From NCBI GenBank assembly GCA_964458385.1, contig CAYWIS010000006.1:1-64000 (forward strand): 64,000 nucleotides of DNA, read 5' to 3'. Below are positions 44,848 to 52,947 of the stretch, piece after piece. Below the pieces are notes generated by a model. The model had not been told where the DNA came from, ran no database searches, and saw nothing but the letters and a program-made list of their open reading frames with translations. The position numbers and the translations under genes are program-made. Origin of the DNA: JAHWKS01 sp964458385 (GTDB taxonomy: Bacteria > Planctomycetota > Planctomycetia > Pirellulales > Pirellulaceae). The number at the start of each line of letters is the position of its first letter. Position 1 is the first letter of the stretch.

Positions 44848-47800
44848 CTATGCCGATGGGTCGGCGGCTGGCGAATTGCGACCGTCCTTTGAATTGGGCC
44901 GCGGCGTTTGTCGCTCACCGAATAGGTTCGTCGCCCACTGAATCACCACGAAGAACACGGGCACAAAGAAGATCGCCAGGAACGTGGCGGCAAGCATACC
45001 GCCAATCACGCCCGTGCCAATCGACCTGCGTCCGGCAGCGCCCGCCCCCGTGGCAATGGCCAAAGGCGTCACGCCCAAAATAAAGGCCAACGAAGTCATC
45101 ATGATCGGCCGGAAGCGAAGCTTGGCCGCTTCAATCGCCGATTCCACCACACCTTTTCCTTCGGCGTAAAGCGCAACACAAAACTCGACAATCAGAATCG
45201 CGTTCTTCGCCGAGAGCCCCACCAACGTCAGTAACCCGATTTGAAAGTAAATGTCTTGCGTAAACCCGCGCAAGTAGACCGCCACCAACGCTCCCAAAAC
45301 AGCCAACGGCGTCGCCAAGAGCACCGCAACGGGCAGCGACCATCGCTCATACTGGGCGGCCAGAACCAGAAACACCACCACAAGGCCAAACGCCAGCACA
45401 ATCGGCGCTTGGTTGCCTGCCTTGATCTCTTGATACGAAGCGCCGCTCCATTCAATGCCATAGCCCGGCGGCAATGTCTCTGCCGCTAACTGACGGATCG
45501 CAGCAATGGCCTCCCCGCTGCTCCGCCCTTCGGCAGGAGCCCCCGTAATCTCAATCGCCGGGTACCCGTTGTACCGCGTCACCACGTTCGGCCCAGAGCG
45601 GAATTGGGTCGTAACGACCGCCGAAAGCGGGATCATCTCGCCCCGGTTATTGCGAACGTAGATCCGTTCAATATCTTGCGGTGTGCTGCGAAATTCCGAT
45701 TCGGCCTGCAACTGCACTCGCCAGATGCGGCCAAAACGATTGAAGTCGTTCACATAAAGCGAGCCAAAGTACGCCTGCATGGGCTCAAACACGTCGGCCA
45801 GCCGCACGCCCATCATTTGCGTCTTTTCGCGATGAAGATCCACAAACACCTGAGGGAGCGAAACCCGCAAGGTGGCGTTCAAGCCCGTCAGGCCCGGGTG
45901 CTCGTTGGCGGCAAGCAGAAACCGATTTCCGACCTCGGCAAGCTCTTCTACCGTGCCGCCGCCGCGCTGTTCCAATTCGACCGTGAATCCCGAGCGAGTT
46001 CCCAAGCCCTGAATGGCGGGAGGGTTAAGCGTCAGAATCATGCCATCGGTCACCGTAGCAAAAAGCGACTGGCTGGCGGCGATCACCGCGTTGGCGCTTA
46101 GTTCCGGTTTTGTGCGCTCCTGGAAAGGCTTGAGCGAAACGAACAGAACGCCTGCGTTCGTACTGGCCGCTCCGCCGGTCAGAATATCGTATCCCGTAAG
46201 GGCCACCACATTCGAAACAGCGGGATGTTTGCTGAAGAACTTTTCTGCGTGCCGAACGACGGCCTCGGTTCGATCGAGCGAAGCGCCCTCGGGCAACAGC
46301 ACCACGCTCATCACGTAGCCCTGGTCTTCATCGGGCAGAAATCCGCCGGGCGTCACCGTAAACAAGTAATAGGTGGCGAAGCAAAGCAGGCCGAACACCA
46401 CCAGCGTTACCGGAGCAGCGCGAATCGCCACGCGCACTCCGCCCACATAACTCGAAGTAAGCCAGCCCAAACCTCGATCAAAGGCGCGGAACAACACGTT
46501 CTTGCGCCCATGGCTTGGCCGGAGTAACAAGCGGCACAGCGCCGGACTGAGCGTCAGCGCAACCAAGCCCGAGATGGCGACCGAAATGGCAATGGTCACG
46601 GCAAACTGCTTATACATTTGCCCGGTGAATCCCCCCAAGAACGTCACCGGCACAAAGACGGCCGACAGCACCAGAACCACCGCAATCACAGGGCCCGTCA
46701 CTTGCTCCATCGCCTTGACCGTCGCTTCATACGGCGGCAGCCCCTCTTCGTCCATAATGCGTTCAACGTTTTCAACCACGATGATCGCATCGTCCACCAC
46801 AATGCCGATCGCCAGCACCAGGCCAAAAAGCGTCAAGGTGTTGATCGAGAACCCCAGCGAAAGCATCCCTGCGAAAGTCCCCACAATCGCCACAGGAACC
46901 ACTAACAACGGAATCAGCGTGGCGCGCCAGGACTGCAAGAAGACGAAGACCACCAACACCACCAGGACCACCGCTTCCAGCAGCGTATGAACGACTTCTT
47001 CGATCGACTCTTCCACGAACGCAGTCGTATCGAAGGGAACGGTCCAGGTCATCCCCTCGGGAAACGATTCGGCAGCCGCTTCCATCTCGGCCCGCACAGC
47101 TTTCATGGTGTTTAGCGCGTTCGCCCCCACTTGCAGATTGACCATGATGAGCGTGGTCGGTCGGCCATTGAGGCGGCCGACCATGTTGTAACTTTCCGCT
47201 CCCAACTCAACACGGGCAACGTCCTTAAGTCGCACAAGAGCGCCTTCGGGCGTGGCGCGGAGCACAATGTTTTCGTAGTCCGTCGGCTCACTCAGGCGCC
47301 CACGAGTCAGCACGGGAAGGGTCAGATCGACTTCCTTTTCTGTGGGCCGCTGCCCCACGGTCCCTGCCGGGAATACAGCGTTCTGATCGCGCAGGGCCAT
47401 GGCGACATCGGACACCGTCATGCCCTTCAAGGCCAAGCGATTCGGATCGAGCCAGATCCGCATCGCGTAATCCTTATTGCCAAACACCATCGCGTCGCCA
47501 ACGCCTGGCGCCCGCTTGATACGGTCCAGCAGGTTAATCGTGGCGTAGTTGCTTAGATAGAGTTCGTCGTATCGGCCATCGGGAGATTCCAGAGCCACCA
47601 CCGCCAAAATATTGGTCGACGCTTTCACCACGGTGATGCCTTGCCGCATGACCTCTTGCGGCAACTGGGGTTCAGCAATCGCCAGCCGGTTCTGTACTTC
47701 GACCGCCGCCAGGTCTTGATCGGCGCCGATCTCAAAGGTGACAGTGATATTGCAAGAGCCGTCATTGCCGCTTTGCGAGCTGAAGTAGATCAGGTTGGGG

Positions 47801-48018
47801 ATACCGCTTAATTGTTGCTCAATCGGGGCCGCTACCGACTCAGCCACCGTTTGCGCATCGGCGCCAGGATAGATGGCCGTAATCCGAATCTGGGGCGGTG
47901 TAATCTCTGGATACCGCGCAATCGGCAGCACGTAGATCGCCACACCGCCGGCAATGAGGATCAGCAGGGAGATGACAATCGAGAAGACCGGCCGGTCAAT
48001 GAAGAACCGAGAAAGCAT
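44848..48018 (-). CDS. RND efflux pump permease (AcrB/HAE1 type)
   Basis: A 1056-aa inner-membrane proton/drug antiporter with twelve spans and two large periplasmic loops. Typical strings are FFIDRPVFSIVISLLI, LPIARYPEITPPQI, the double-Asp proton site GIVVDDAIIVVENVERI in span 4, the following TGPVIAVVLVLSAVFVP, and GLVALTLSPALC. It forms a tripartite pump with the adaptor encoded seven bases upstream. No outer-membrane channel gene is nearby, so a TolC-like partner must come from elsewhere. Confidence 0.95.
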   Translation of the reverse strand: MLSRFFIDRPVFSIVISLLILIAGGVAIYVLPIARYPEITPPQIRITAIYPGADAQTVAESVAAPIEQQLSGIPNLIYFSSQSGNDGSCNITVTFEIGADQDLAAVEVQNRLAIAEPQLPQEVMRQGITVVKASTNILAVVALESPDGRYDELYLSNYATINLLDRIKRAPGVGDAMVFGNKDYAMRIWLDPNRLALKGMTVSDVAMALRDQNAVFPAGTVGQRPTEKEVDLTLPVLTRGRLSEPTDYENIVLRATPEGALVRLKDVARVELGAESYNMVGRLNGRPTTLIMVNLQVGANALNTMKAVRAEMEAAAESFPEGMTWTVPFDTTAFVEESIEEVVHTLLEAVVLVVLVVFVFLQSWRATLIPLLVVPVAIVGTFAGMLSLGFSINTLTLFGLVLAIGIVVDDAIIVVENVERIMDEEGLPPYEATVKAMEQVTGPVIAVVLVLSAVFVPVTFLGGFTGQMYKQFAVTIAISVAISGLVALTLSPALCRLLLRPSHGRKNVLFRAFDRGLGWLTSSYVGGVRVAIRAAPVTLVVFGLLCFATYYLFTVTPGGFLPDEDQGYVMSVVLLPEGASLDRTEAVVRHAEKFFSKHPAVSNVVALTGYDILTGGAASTNAGVLFVSLKPFQERTKPELSANAVIAASQSLFATVTDGMILTLNPPAIQGLGTRSGFTVELEQRGGGTVEELAEVGNRFLLAANEHPGLTGLNATLRVSLPQVFVDLHREKTQMMGVRLADVFEPMQAYFGSLYVNDFNRFGRIWRVQLQAESEFRSTPQDIERIYVRNNRGEMIPLSAVVTTQFRSGPNVVTRYNGYPAIEITGAPAEGRSSGEAIAAIRQLAAETLPPGYGIEWSGASYQEIKAGNQAPIVLAFGLVVVFLVLAAQYERWSLPVAVLLATPLAVLGALVAVYLRGFTQDIYFQIGLLTLVGLSAKNAILIVEFCVALYAEGKGVVESAIEAAKLRFRPIMMTSLAFILGVTPLAIATGAGAAGRRSIGTGVIGGMLAATFLAIFFVPVFFVVIQWATNLFGERQTPRPNSKDGRNSPAADPSA

Positions 48019-48025
48019 GGCGAAA

Positions 48026-49312
48026 TTAGTTCCCCCCAGAAGGCGACGACAATTCGCTGGCAGTCATAGCCGTTGTCTCGCCGCTGGCGACGACTTCTCC
48101 TGAAGGACGCGCGTGGGCCACCGTTACCAACATTCCCGGCCGGACCGTCATCAGCCGGTCGATAATCACGCGATCGCCCGGCTCCAACCCCTGTTCGACA
48201 ATCCAGTGGTCCGTTCCTGACCATTCGCCAAGTATGACCGGGCGCGTCTCGACCTGGTTCTGATCGTTCACCACATAGACGCTCGCTCCAGTCGGTGATT
48301 GATTGACCGCTTTTTGAGGAACGCGCACGACGTTGACGCGCTGGATGCCCAACACGCTGGCGTAAATGAACTGCCCCGGGCGTAAACGGCCGTCGGGGTT
48401 GGGCGCCTCGCCCCGGACGATCGAAGTGCCGGTTGTCTCGTCGACTTTCACATCCAGAAAGTTGATCCGGCCGCGATACGGATAAATCGTGCCGTCAGAG
48501 AGCGTAATTTCGAGTTCAAGTTCGTCGATCTCGGGGACGGAAAGCTTTCCTTCGGCGGTCTGGCGCTGAAAGCGAAGGATTTCCGTTTCCGTTACGGCGT
48601 AGCGGACGTAAATCGGATCGATCTGCTGAACGACCGCCAGCAACCCGTTTTGGCCAGCGTCAACGTAACTGCCGGTATCCTTGAGCGCTTGACCAATGAC
48701 GCCATCGATCGGCGCTTCAATGCTGGTGTAGCTCAGTTGGAGTTCAGCGGCGGCAATTCTCGCCCGTTGTTCGGCCACCGCCGCCGCGGCGATGCGTTCT
48801 TGTGCTTGGGCTTCTTCGATTTGCTCCTGGGCCACCGCTTGCCGCGAACTGAGCGTCTGAAGCCGCCGCAATTGTTGCTGGGCGCGCTGAAGGGCGGCTT
48901 CGGCGCTGGCAAGTCCGGCTTCAGCCTGCGCTAACTCAACCTGAAAGGGGCGAGGGTCGATTTGAAACAACTTTTGCCCCTTTTTTACCGGCTCCCCTTC
49001 GGTAAACAGCCGCGGCTGCAAATAACCGGCGACCCGTGCGCGAATCTCAACCACTTGCGCCGCCTCGGTCCGCCCCAAAAACCGCATCCGAACCGGCGCT
49101 GTCTCGGTCTGAATCACCACGACGTTCACGGGAACCGGTTTTTGCGGAACCGGAGCCGTTTCGGGGCGCGGCGAGTGGTCCCGATCGCGCCAAAACAAGT
49201 AGACCCCCAACAGTCCAACCAGCAGAATGGTGAGCGGAATGGCGCGTCGTAAGAACTGCACCACAAATCGATATCGCCGCCGCTCGGCATGAAGACGGGA
49301 GTCGCTCATCAT
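48026..49312 (-). CDS. RND efflux periplasmic adaptor (AcrA type)
   Basis: A 428-aa membrane-fusion protein. After an N-terminal anchor (about residues 19-42) come the lipoyl-like half VVEIRARVAGYLQPRLFTEGEPVKKGQKLFQID, a coiled-coil hairpin rich in Ala/Gln (LAQAEAGLASAEAALQRAQQQLRRL), the second lipoyl half SYTSIEAPIDGVIGQALKDTGSYVDAGQ and the beta-barrel part. ATG 49312 (with another ATG at 49309) starts the basic N-terminus. It is the first gene of the two-gene RND operon. Confidence 0.93.
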   Translation of the reverse strand: MMSDSRLHAERRRYRFVVQFLRRAIPLTILLVGLLGVYLFWRDRDHSPRPETAPVPQKPVPVNVVVIQTETAPVRMRFLGRTEAAQVVEIRARVAGYLQPRLFTEGEPVKKGQKLFQIDPRPFQVELAQAEAGLASAEAALQRAQQQLRRLQTLSSRQAVAQEQIEEAQAQERIAAAAVAEQRARIAAAELQLSYTSIEAPIDGVIGQALKDTGSYVDAGQNGLLAVVQQIDPIYVRYAVTETEILRFQRQTAEGKLSVPEIDELELEITLSDGTIYPYRGRINFLDVKVDETTGTSIVRGEAPNPDGRLRPGQFIYASVLGIQRVNVVRVPQKAVNQSPTGASVYVVNDQNQVETRPVILGEWSGTDHWIVEQGLEPGDRVIIDRLMTVRPGMLVTVAHARPSGEVVASGETTAMTASELSSPSGGN

Positions 49313-49638
49313 CCGCGTTCCAGATGGATCTGCGTGCGTCGCCCAAGCAATTCGCCCGCTGACGTTGGCGTCCAACGGCAAGCTGGGCGCACGCAAATCA
49401 TGTGCCAGCCCTCGCTTTGGCTGTCCAAGCTGGGACGATTACACTTGCCAACGGCAAGACGACTCCCAAACGACCGAAGACAAGCAATTGGGCGGCAGTG
49501 GTCTACGCCAAAACGATGTGACCTGCCCCTAGGGCAAGCGAGGCGGACGTTGAATCAACAACGCCGATGACCAACGGATCTGTCGTAGCGAGTTCCCGGA
49601 CGTACCCGGTTGCCTTACCCCCAAGCCTCCAAGTAGAG
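49313..49638. other. Intergenic region before the RND operon
   Basis: About 325 bases between the RND operon and the tRNA array; the operon promoter should be here. A small hairpin (CTTGCC/GGCAAG near 49445) is present. No gene is supported. Confidence 0.5.
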
Positions 49639-49710
49639 CAGCTCGACCAGGACTCGAACCTGGAACGTCTCGTTCGAAGCGAGATATGATCTCCTTTTCA
49701 CCATCGAGCC
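49639..49710 (-). tRNA. tRNA-Arg(UCG)
   Basis: A 72-nt cloverleaf with acceptor GGCTCGA/TCGAGCT (one G-U), D-stem GTGA/TCAT, anticodon stem TCTCG/CGAGA with loop CTTCGAA (anticodon TCG), a short variable loop and T-arm CCAGG-TTCGAGT-CCTGG, discriminator G. No CCA is encoded. Last gene of the array. Confidence 0.85.
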
Positions 49711-49753
49711 GAAATCGCCAGCGTGCAGGACGCGCCGCTTACCGTTCCTGAAG

Positions 49754-49828
49754 CGTCCCCGATGGGATTTGAACCCACGATCTCTGCCGTGACAGGGCAG
49801 CGAGCACTCCTGGCTGCTCCACGAGGAC
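49754..49828 (-). tRNA. tRNA-Asp(GUC)
   Basis: A 75-nt cloverleaf with acceptor GTCCTCG/CGGGGAC, D-stem GAGC/GCTC, anticodon stem CTGCC/GGCAG with loop CTGTCAC (anticodon GTC), T-loop TTCAAAT, discriminator G as expected for Asp. No encoded CCA. Confidence 0.9.
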
Positions 49829-49891
49829 AGTTTGTCTCTCTCACCATCAAAGATGACACGCCACAGTCAACATCCCACACCATCGCGCAAG

Positions 49892-49964
49892 TAGTCCTGG
49901 AGGGACTCGAACCCCCGATCCGCTCGTTGTAAGCGAGCCGCCTTTGCCGCTAGGCCACAGGACT
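49892..49964 (-). tRNA. tRNA-Val(UAC)
   Basis: A 73-nt cloverleaf with perfect acceptor AGTCCTG/CAGGACT, anticodon stem GCTCG/CGAGC with loop CTTACAA (anticodon TAC), T-loop TTCGAGT, discriminator A as expected for Val. No encoded CCA. Confidence 0.9.
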
Positions 49965-50011
49965 CTTTTGGGGACTAACGGCGCGGTAAACTTACTGCGT
50001 TGTTGGCCAAG

Positions 50012-50082
50012 TGGACCCACCCGGATTTGCACCGGGATTTCCGGCGTGCGGAGCCGGCGTCTTCCTATTGGACCATGAGCCC
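50012..50082 (-). tRNA. Atypical tRNA, anticodon uncertain (loop UCCGCAC)
   Basis: A 71-nt cloverleaf. Acceptor GGGCTCA/TGGGTCC pairs fully with two wobbles, the D-arm has GTC/GAC, and anticodon stem CCGGC/GCCGG encloses loop TCCGCAC. By position the anticodon is CGC (Ala), but residue 33 is then C rather than the near-universal U; shifting to U33 gives CCG (Arg) at the cost of the closing pair. The T-arm CCCGG/CCGGG is perfect, but the loop is TGCAAAT rather than TTCAAAT. It may be a divergent or decaying tRNA. Confidence 0.65.
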
Positions 50083-50147
50083 GAATCCATCGGGGGCGAG
50101 GCCCGCCGCAAGCATGCCTTCGCCCTCCTGTGCAAGCTTCATCTCAG

Positions 50148-50233
50148 CGGAAGCCGTGGGACTCGAACCCACAAACGGCGCAACGCCGGCACCTGTTTTC
50201 AAGACCGGCTCCTGATCCAGCCGGTTGACTTCC
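50148..50233 (-). tRNA. tRNA-Ser(UGA), degenerate D-arm
   Basis: An 86-nt class II tRNA with acceptor GGAAGTC/GGCTTCC, anticodon loop CTTGAAA (anticodon TGA), a long variable arm with stem CGGCG/CGCCG, T-arm GTGGG-TTCGAGT-CCCAC and discriminator G. The D-arm is poorly paired and the anticodon stem CCGGT/ACAGG has one mismatch. No encoded CCA. Confidence 0.75.
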
Positions 50234-50275
50234 ACGGCTTGCCGTCGGCGCTTCGCTGGTCGCCGCACAGCAAGG

Positions 50276-50346
50276 AGCGCCCAGCGGGAATCGAACCCGC
50301 ACTTCCGCCATGGCAAGGCAGTAGGCTGCCGTTACATCATGAGCGC
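50276..50346 (-). tRNA. tRNA-Gly(GCC)
   Basis: A 71-nt cloverleaf with acceptor GCGCTCA/TGGGCGC, anticodon stem CTGCC/GGCGG with loop TTGCCAT (anticodon GCC), T-arm GCGGG-TTCGATT-CCCGC and discriminator U, typical of tRNA-Gly. No encoded CCA. First gene of the array in its direction of transcription. Confidence 0.88.
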
Positions 50347-50724
50347 TGGTTGTCTCGGCAAGAGGAGAATTCCGCCGCGGTTACAAGAGTAGACCACCGT
50401 ATCGAAGAAAGGTTCGCAAATCGCGGCATTCCGACGCCTTGTAAGACAAGGGGTTAGCCAATGCCCGCTTTTTTCGCTCGCTGAAAACTTGGAGACGCTT
50501 CGAACAACCACAGCAAGCCCCTCTGCTGCCGATGCGTGAGAAGTCATCAATGGTCCGCCATTCGTTTGGCGGCTGAGGGCGCCTTCGAGCAACTGTCCAC
50601 TTACCAAGAGCTGCGGCCGGCAGCTAACGTCTTGCCGCTTGCTTGCGTCGGTGATAGGCACGTTCGCCGCGGGTGACACGCGTCTGCGCGGCGACAATCC
50701 CACTCGTTCTGCATCGCTCCACGG
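50347..50724. other. Intergenic region with a possible tRNA remnant
   Basis: About 380 bases between tRNA-Gly and the alpha/beta-hydrolase gene. On the minus strand about 50470-50420 reads GCGGGCATTGGC, then a stem CCTTG/CAAGG around TCTTA, then TGCCGC, which looks like acceptor and anticodon arms of a broken tRNA without a proper T-arm. No protein gene is supported. Confidence 0.4.
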
Positions 50725-51780
50725 CTAAGTGTTCTGCAGATGCTTGGCGAACACCTCCTGGACGCGCCGCCACATATTCTCCGAAAGCACATGGCCGGCG
50801 CCTTCCTCAATGTACCATGTGAAAGCATCGGCGGCGCCAGCGGCCTCATACGCGGCGGCAATGGTCTTTATCGCCTGGCGCACCTCTTCGATGGGCGAGC
50901 CGCCATCTTTTTCTCCGAAGTTCAGGTGCAGCGCGCGGGGAGCAATCAACGCCGCCACATCAGGAGTATCGCCGAAAGCAAACAACCCGGGAATAAAGTT
51001 CGGAAAGCAGTGCAGGAGCTTCGTGCGATGAATGGCCGCATAGGACGGCAAGCAACAGTTGCCGACAATGCACTTCAGGCGAGGCTCCCACGGGCCGACC
51101 ATCCAGGCGTGAGTTGAGCCCATGGAATGGCCATAGCAGCCCAAAGCGTCAGCCTTAACTTCGGGTCGCGTTACCAGGTAGTCAATCGCTCGCCGCATGT
51201 CGAGAATGTTCTTCCACGCCATGCACCGACCGGCCACCACCGCCCGCAGGAATTCAAATCGCTCGTAATCGCCTCCTTTGAGCTTTCCTTCCGGGTCTTG
51301 CCGATCCTCAAAACAAAGGGCGTCGGGACAAAGCACCACATAGCCCAACTTCGCCAGCGCTACGCCCGTGTGGTGCATCGGATCGCCGGCCAGCCCCGCC
51401 GGTTCGCTCTTACCCAGATGCCATTGCCCGTTGTGCTGATGCCAAACCGCCACCGCCGGCGCCGGAGCACTGGCCGAGACGCCCTCGGGCACAAGCACCA
51501 TCGCCGGTACACGTTCGCCTGGCTCTACCTCGTAGGTCACCCGCTCTAGTCGGTATCCATCCTTCTGCCAGGTCTGCTCTACCCGGGGGCGCAAGTCGCC
51601 TCCCTCGGGCCAAGGTCCACCTAAGCACTCCAACAGCCGCTCACGAAACGACTTGGCGCCTTGATCTTGCGACGGCGACGCCTTGGCGGGCTCACTCATG
51701 ACCGACGCCCCCGTCAACGCGGCCGCAAGAGCAGACGAAGTTTTGAGAAACGATCGACGGTCCGAGGGGAACATGCGCAT
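50725..51780 (-). CDS. Tat-exported alpha/beta-hydrolase (dienelactone-hydrolase-like)
   Basis: A 351-aa secreted hydrolase. The twin-arginine leader FPSDRRSFLKTSSALAAALTG precedes a catalytic domain with VPAMVLVPEG, AVAVWHQHNGQWHLGKSE, the nucleophile elbow GCYGHSMGST, LIAPRALHLNFGEKDG (acid region) and a C-terminal EEGAGHVLS His. The architecture matches planctomycete acetyl-xylan-esterase or dienelactone-hydrolase relatives. The substrate is unknown but probably an ester of a plant or algal polymer. ATG 51780 is preceded by GGAG; ATG 51774 is next. Confidence 0.85.
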   Translation of the reverse strand: MRMFPSDRRSFLKTSSALAAALTGASVMSEPAKASPSQDQGAKSFRERLLECLGGPWPEGGDLRPRVEQTWQKDGYRLERVTYEVEPGERVPAMVLVPEGVSASAPAPAVAVWHQHNGQWHLGKSEPAGLAGDPMHHTGVALAKLGYVVLCPDALCFEDRQDPEGKLKGGDYERFEFLRAVVAGRCMAWKNILDMRRAIDYLVTRPEVKADALGCYGHSMGSTHAWMVGPWEPRLKCIVGNCCLPSYAAIHRTKLLHCFPNFIPGLFAFGDTPDVAALIAPRALHLNFGEKDGGSPIEEVRQAIKTIAAAYEAAGAADAFTWYIEEGAGHVLSENMWRRVQEVFAKHLQNT

Positions 51781-52371
51781 GACGCTCCAAGTAAGAAGAC
51801 AGTAGAAGGTCCCGACGTAGCTTTCGATGTCCAAGCGGTTCCATTAACGGGCGATTCTCCTTGCGCCACCCACCAAGGCATGCGAAGCCCAAGCTAACCA
51901 CGAGACGGCACGCCATCCGTCACCACCATGCTGATGGTTACCTTAGGCGTGCGTTTCGGCCAATGCAAGCGACAACGGCAGCACGGCACTTCGTTTCGCA
52001 CTGGTTCGCCGCTCGGCCTCGGTGTGCTTCGATGACCTTGGGTAGGCGTATGCGCCCAAGAAAAAGCTGCCGGCGGAATTCTACTTGCAGATGGCGACGC
52101 CAAAGCGCCACGGATCGTTGGCGCCTTAGATCGTGTGAACCACAACGGCGTACCCCAGTTCACACAACGGCGCGCCCAGGCGCGGTCGTAGCGGCTCCCC
52201 TTCGCCCCGAAGCGCTAGCCGCGCGATTCCTCTCCGAGCAAGCCAGAGCTAACAGCAATTTCATGGGGAGAAGCGACAACTGCCGATGATTTTCCTAAAA
52301 ATTTCGGGTACCCTGTAGCAATTCCTGCGTTGGGACTGGAGAGAAATGCGGAGAGAAAGAAAGGAGCCCCC
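51781..52371. other. Divergent intergenic region before the ECF sigma gene
   Basis: About 590 bases between the minus-strand hydrolase and the plus-strand ECF-NurA-HerA-Mre11-Rad50 unit; it should carry the unit's promoter. An AT-rich stretch near 52290-52315 is the likeliest promoter zone, but no confident -35/-10 pair was found. Open frames here have no recognisable sequence. Confidence 0.5.
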
Positions 52372-52947
52372 ATGCCCGACGCCGCCCGTCACCCGCCGCC
52401 ATCGCCTACGGCGGACCCACGTGCGCTGGTGCGCCAGCGCCTGGAGCGAGAATACGCTAACCTGCGCACCGCCGTGCATGCTGTAGGTCTGCGGCGGGGT
52501 CTGCGCGACCCGGCCGCACGCGACGACCTGCTGAGCGAAGTGATCCGGCAGGTGTTAGAAAAGGCTCATAAATACGACCCGGCGCGCAGTATTGTGCCTT
52601 GGGTCATGGGCTTCGTGCCCTTCGTTCTGGCTCAACGCACCGCCGCCGAGCAACGTCAACTACGCGTGGCGCCGGTAACCAACTTGGGCCCCGAGTGCGA
52701 CGAGGCGCTCTTCGACGCTCTGGACCGCGCCAGCCGCGCTCCAGGACAATATTCCGAAGTGCACGAATGGCTAGAGCAACTTAGTCCGACCGATCAAGAG
52801 ATCCTGCGGCGCCGGTACTTTGACGGTCTTTCGGGCGCAGCGCTCGCCACGGCGGTCGGCGCTAGCGTCGCCGCGAGTCGCGCCCGGTTATCCCGCGCCT
52901 TGCAGCGGCTGCGCACGATCGCTTACGCCGAAGGAGGCGAGCCATGA
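52372..52947 (+). CDS. ECF-type RNA polymerase sigma factor
   Basis: A 191-aa sigma-70-family protein of extracytoplasmic-function size. The region-2 part is about residues 25-90 (AARDDLLSEVIRQVLEKAHKYDP, VPWVMGFVPFVLAQR) and region 4 about 135-185 (LEQLSPTDQEILRRRYFDGL, then ALATAVGASVAASRARLSRALQRLR). AAAGGAG five bases before ATG 52372 is a strong ribosome site. Its stop overlaps the start of the next gene in ATGA, so the two are translationally coupled. It probably directs transcription of its own operon, which includes the repair nucleases downstream. Confidence 0.88.
   Translation: MPDAARHPPPSPTADPRALVRQRLEREYANLRTAVHAVGLRRGLRDPAARDDLLSEVIRQVLEKAHKYDPARSIVPWVMGFVPFVLAQRTAAEQRQLRVAPVTNLGPECDEALFDALDRASRAPGQYSEVHEWLEQLSPTDQEILRRRYFDGLSGAALATAVGASVAASRARLSRALQRLRTIAYAEGGEP

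Noticed and set aside
50148..50233. Possible selenocysteine tRNA, because of the long variable arm and odd D-arm
   Set aside because: The anticodon loop is CTTGAAA (TGA, Ser), not TCA, and the acceptor stem is seven pairs; no selenium genes are nearby.
50011..50457. 148-codon plus-strand frame with strings such as GTRTH and GIEPALPPWQG
   Set aside because: It runs antisense across the tRNA-Ser and tRNA-Gly genes; such peptides are well-known false products of reversed tRNA sequence.
51894..52163. 89-codon minus-strand frame in the spacer before the ECF gene, considered as a transposase remnant
   Set aside because: No transposase motif, no terminal inverted repeats and no ribosome site.
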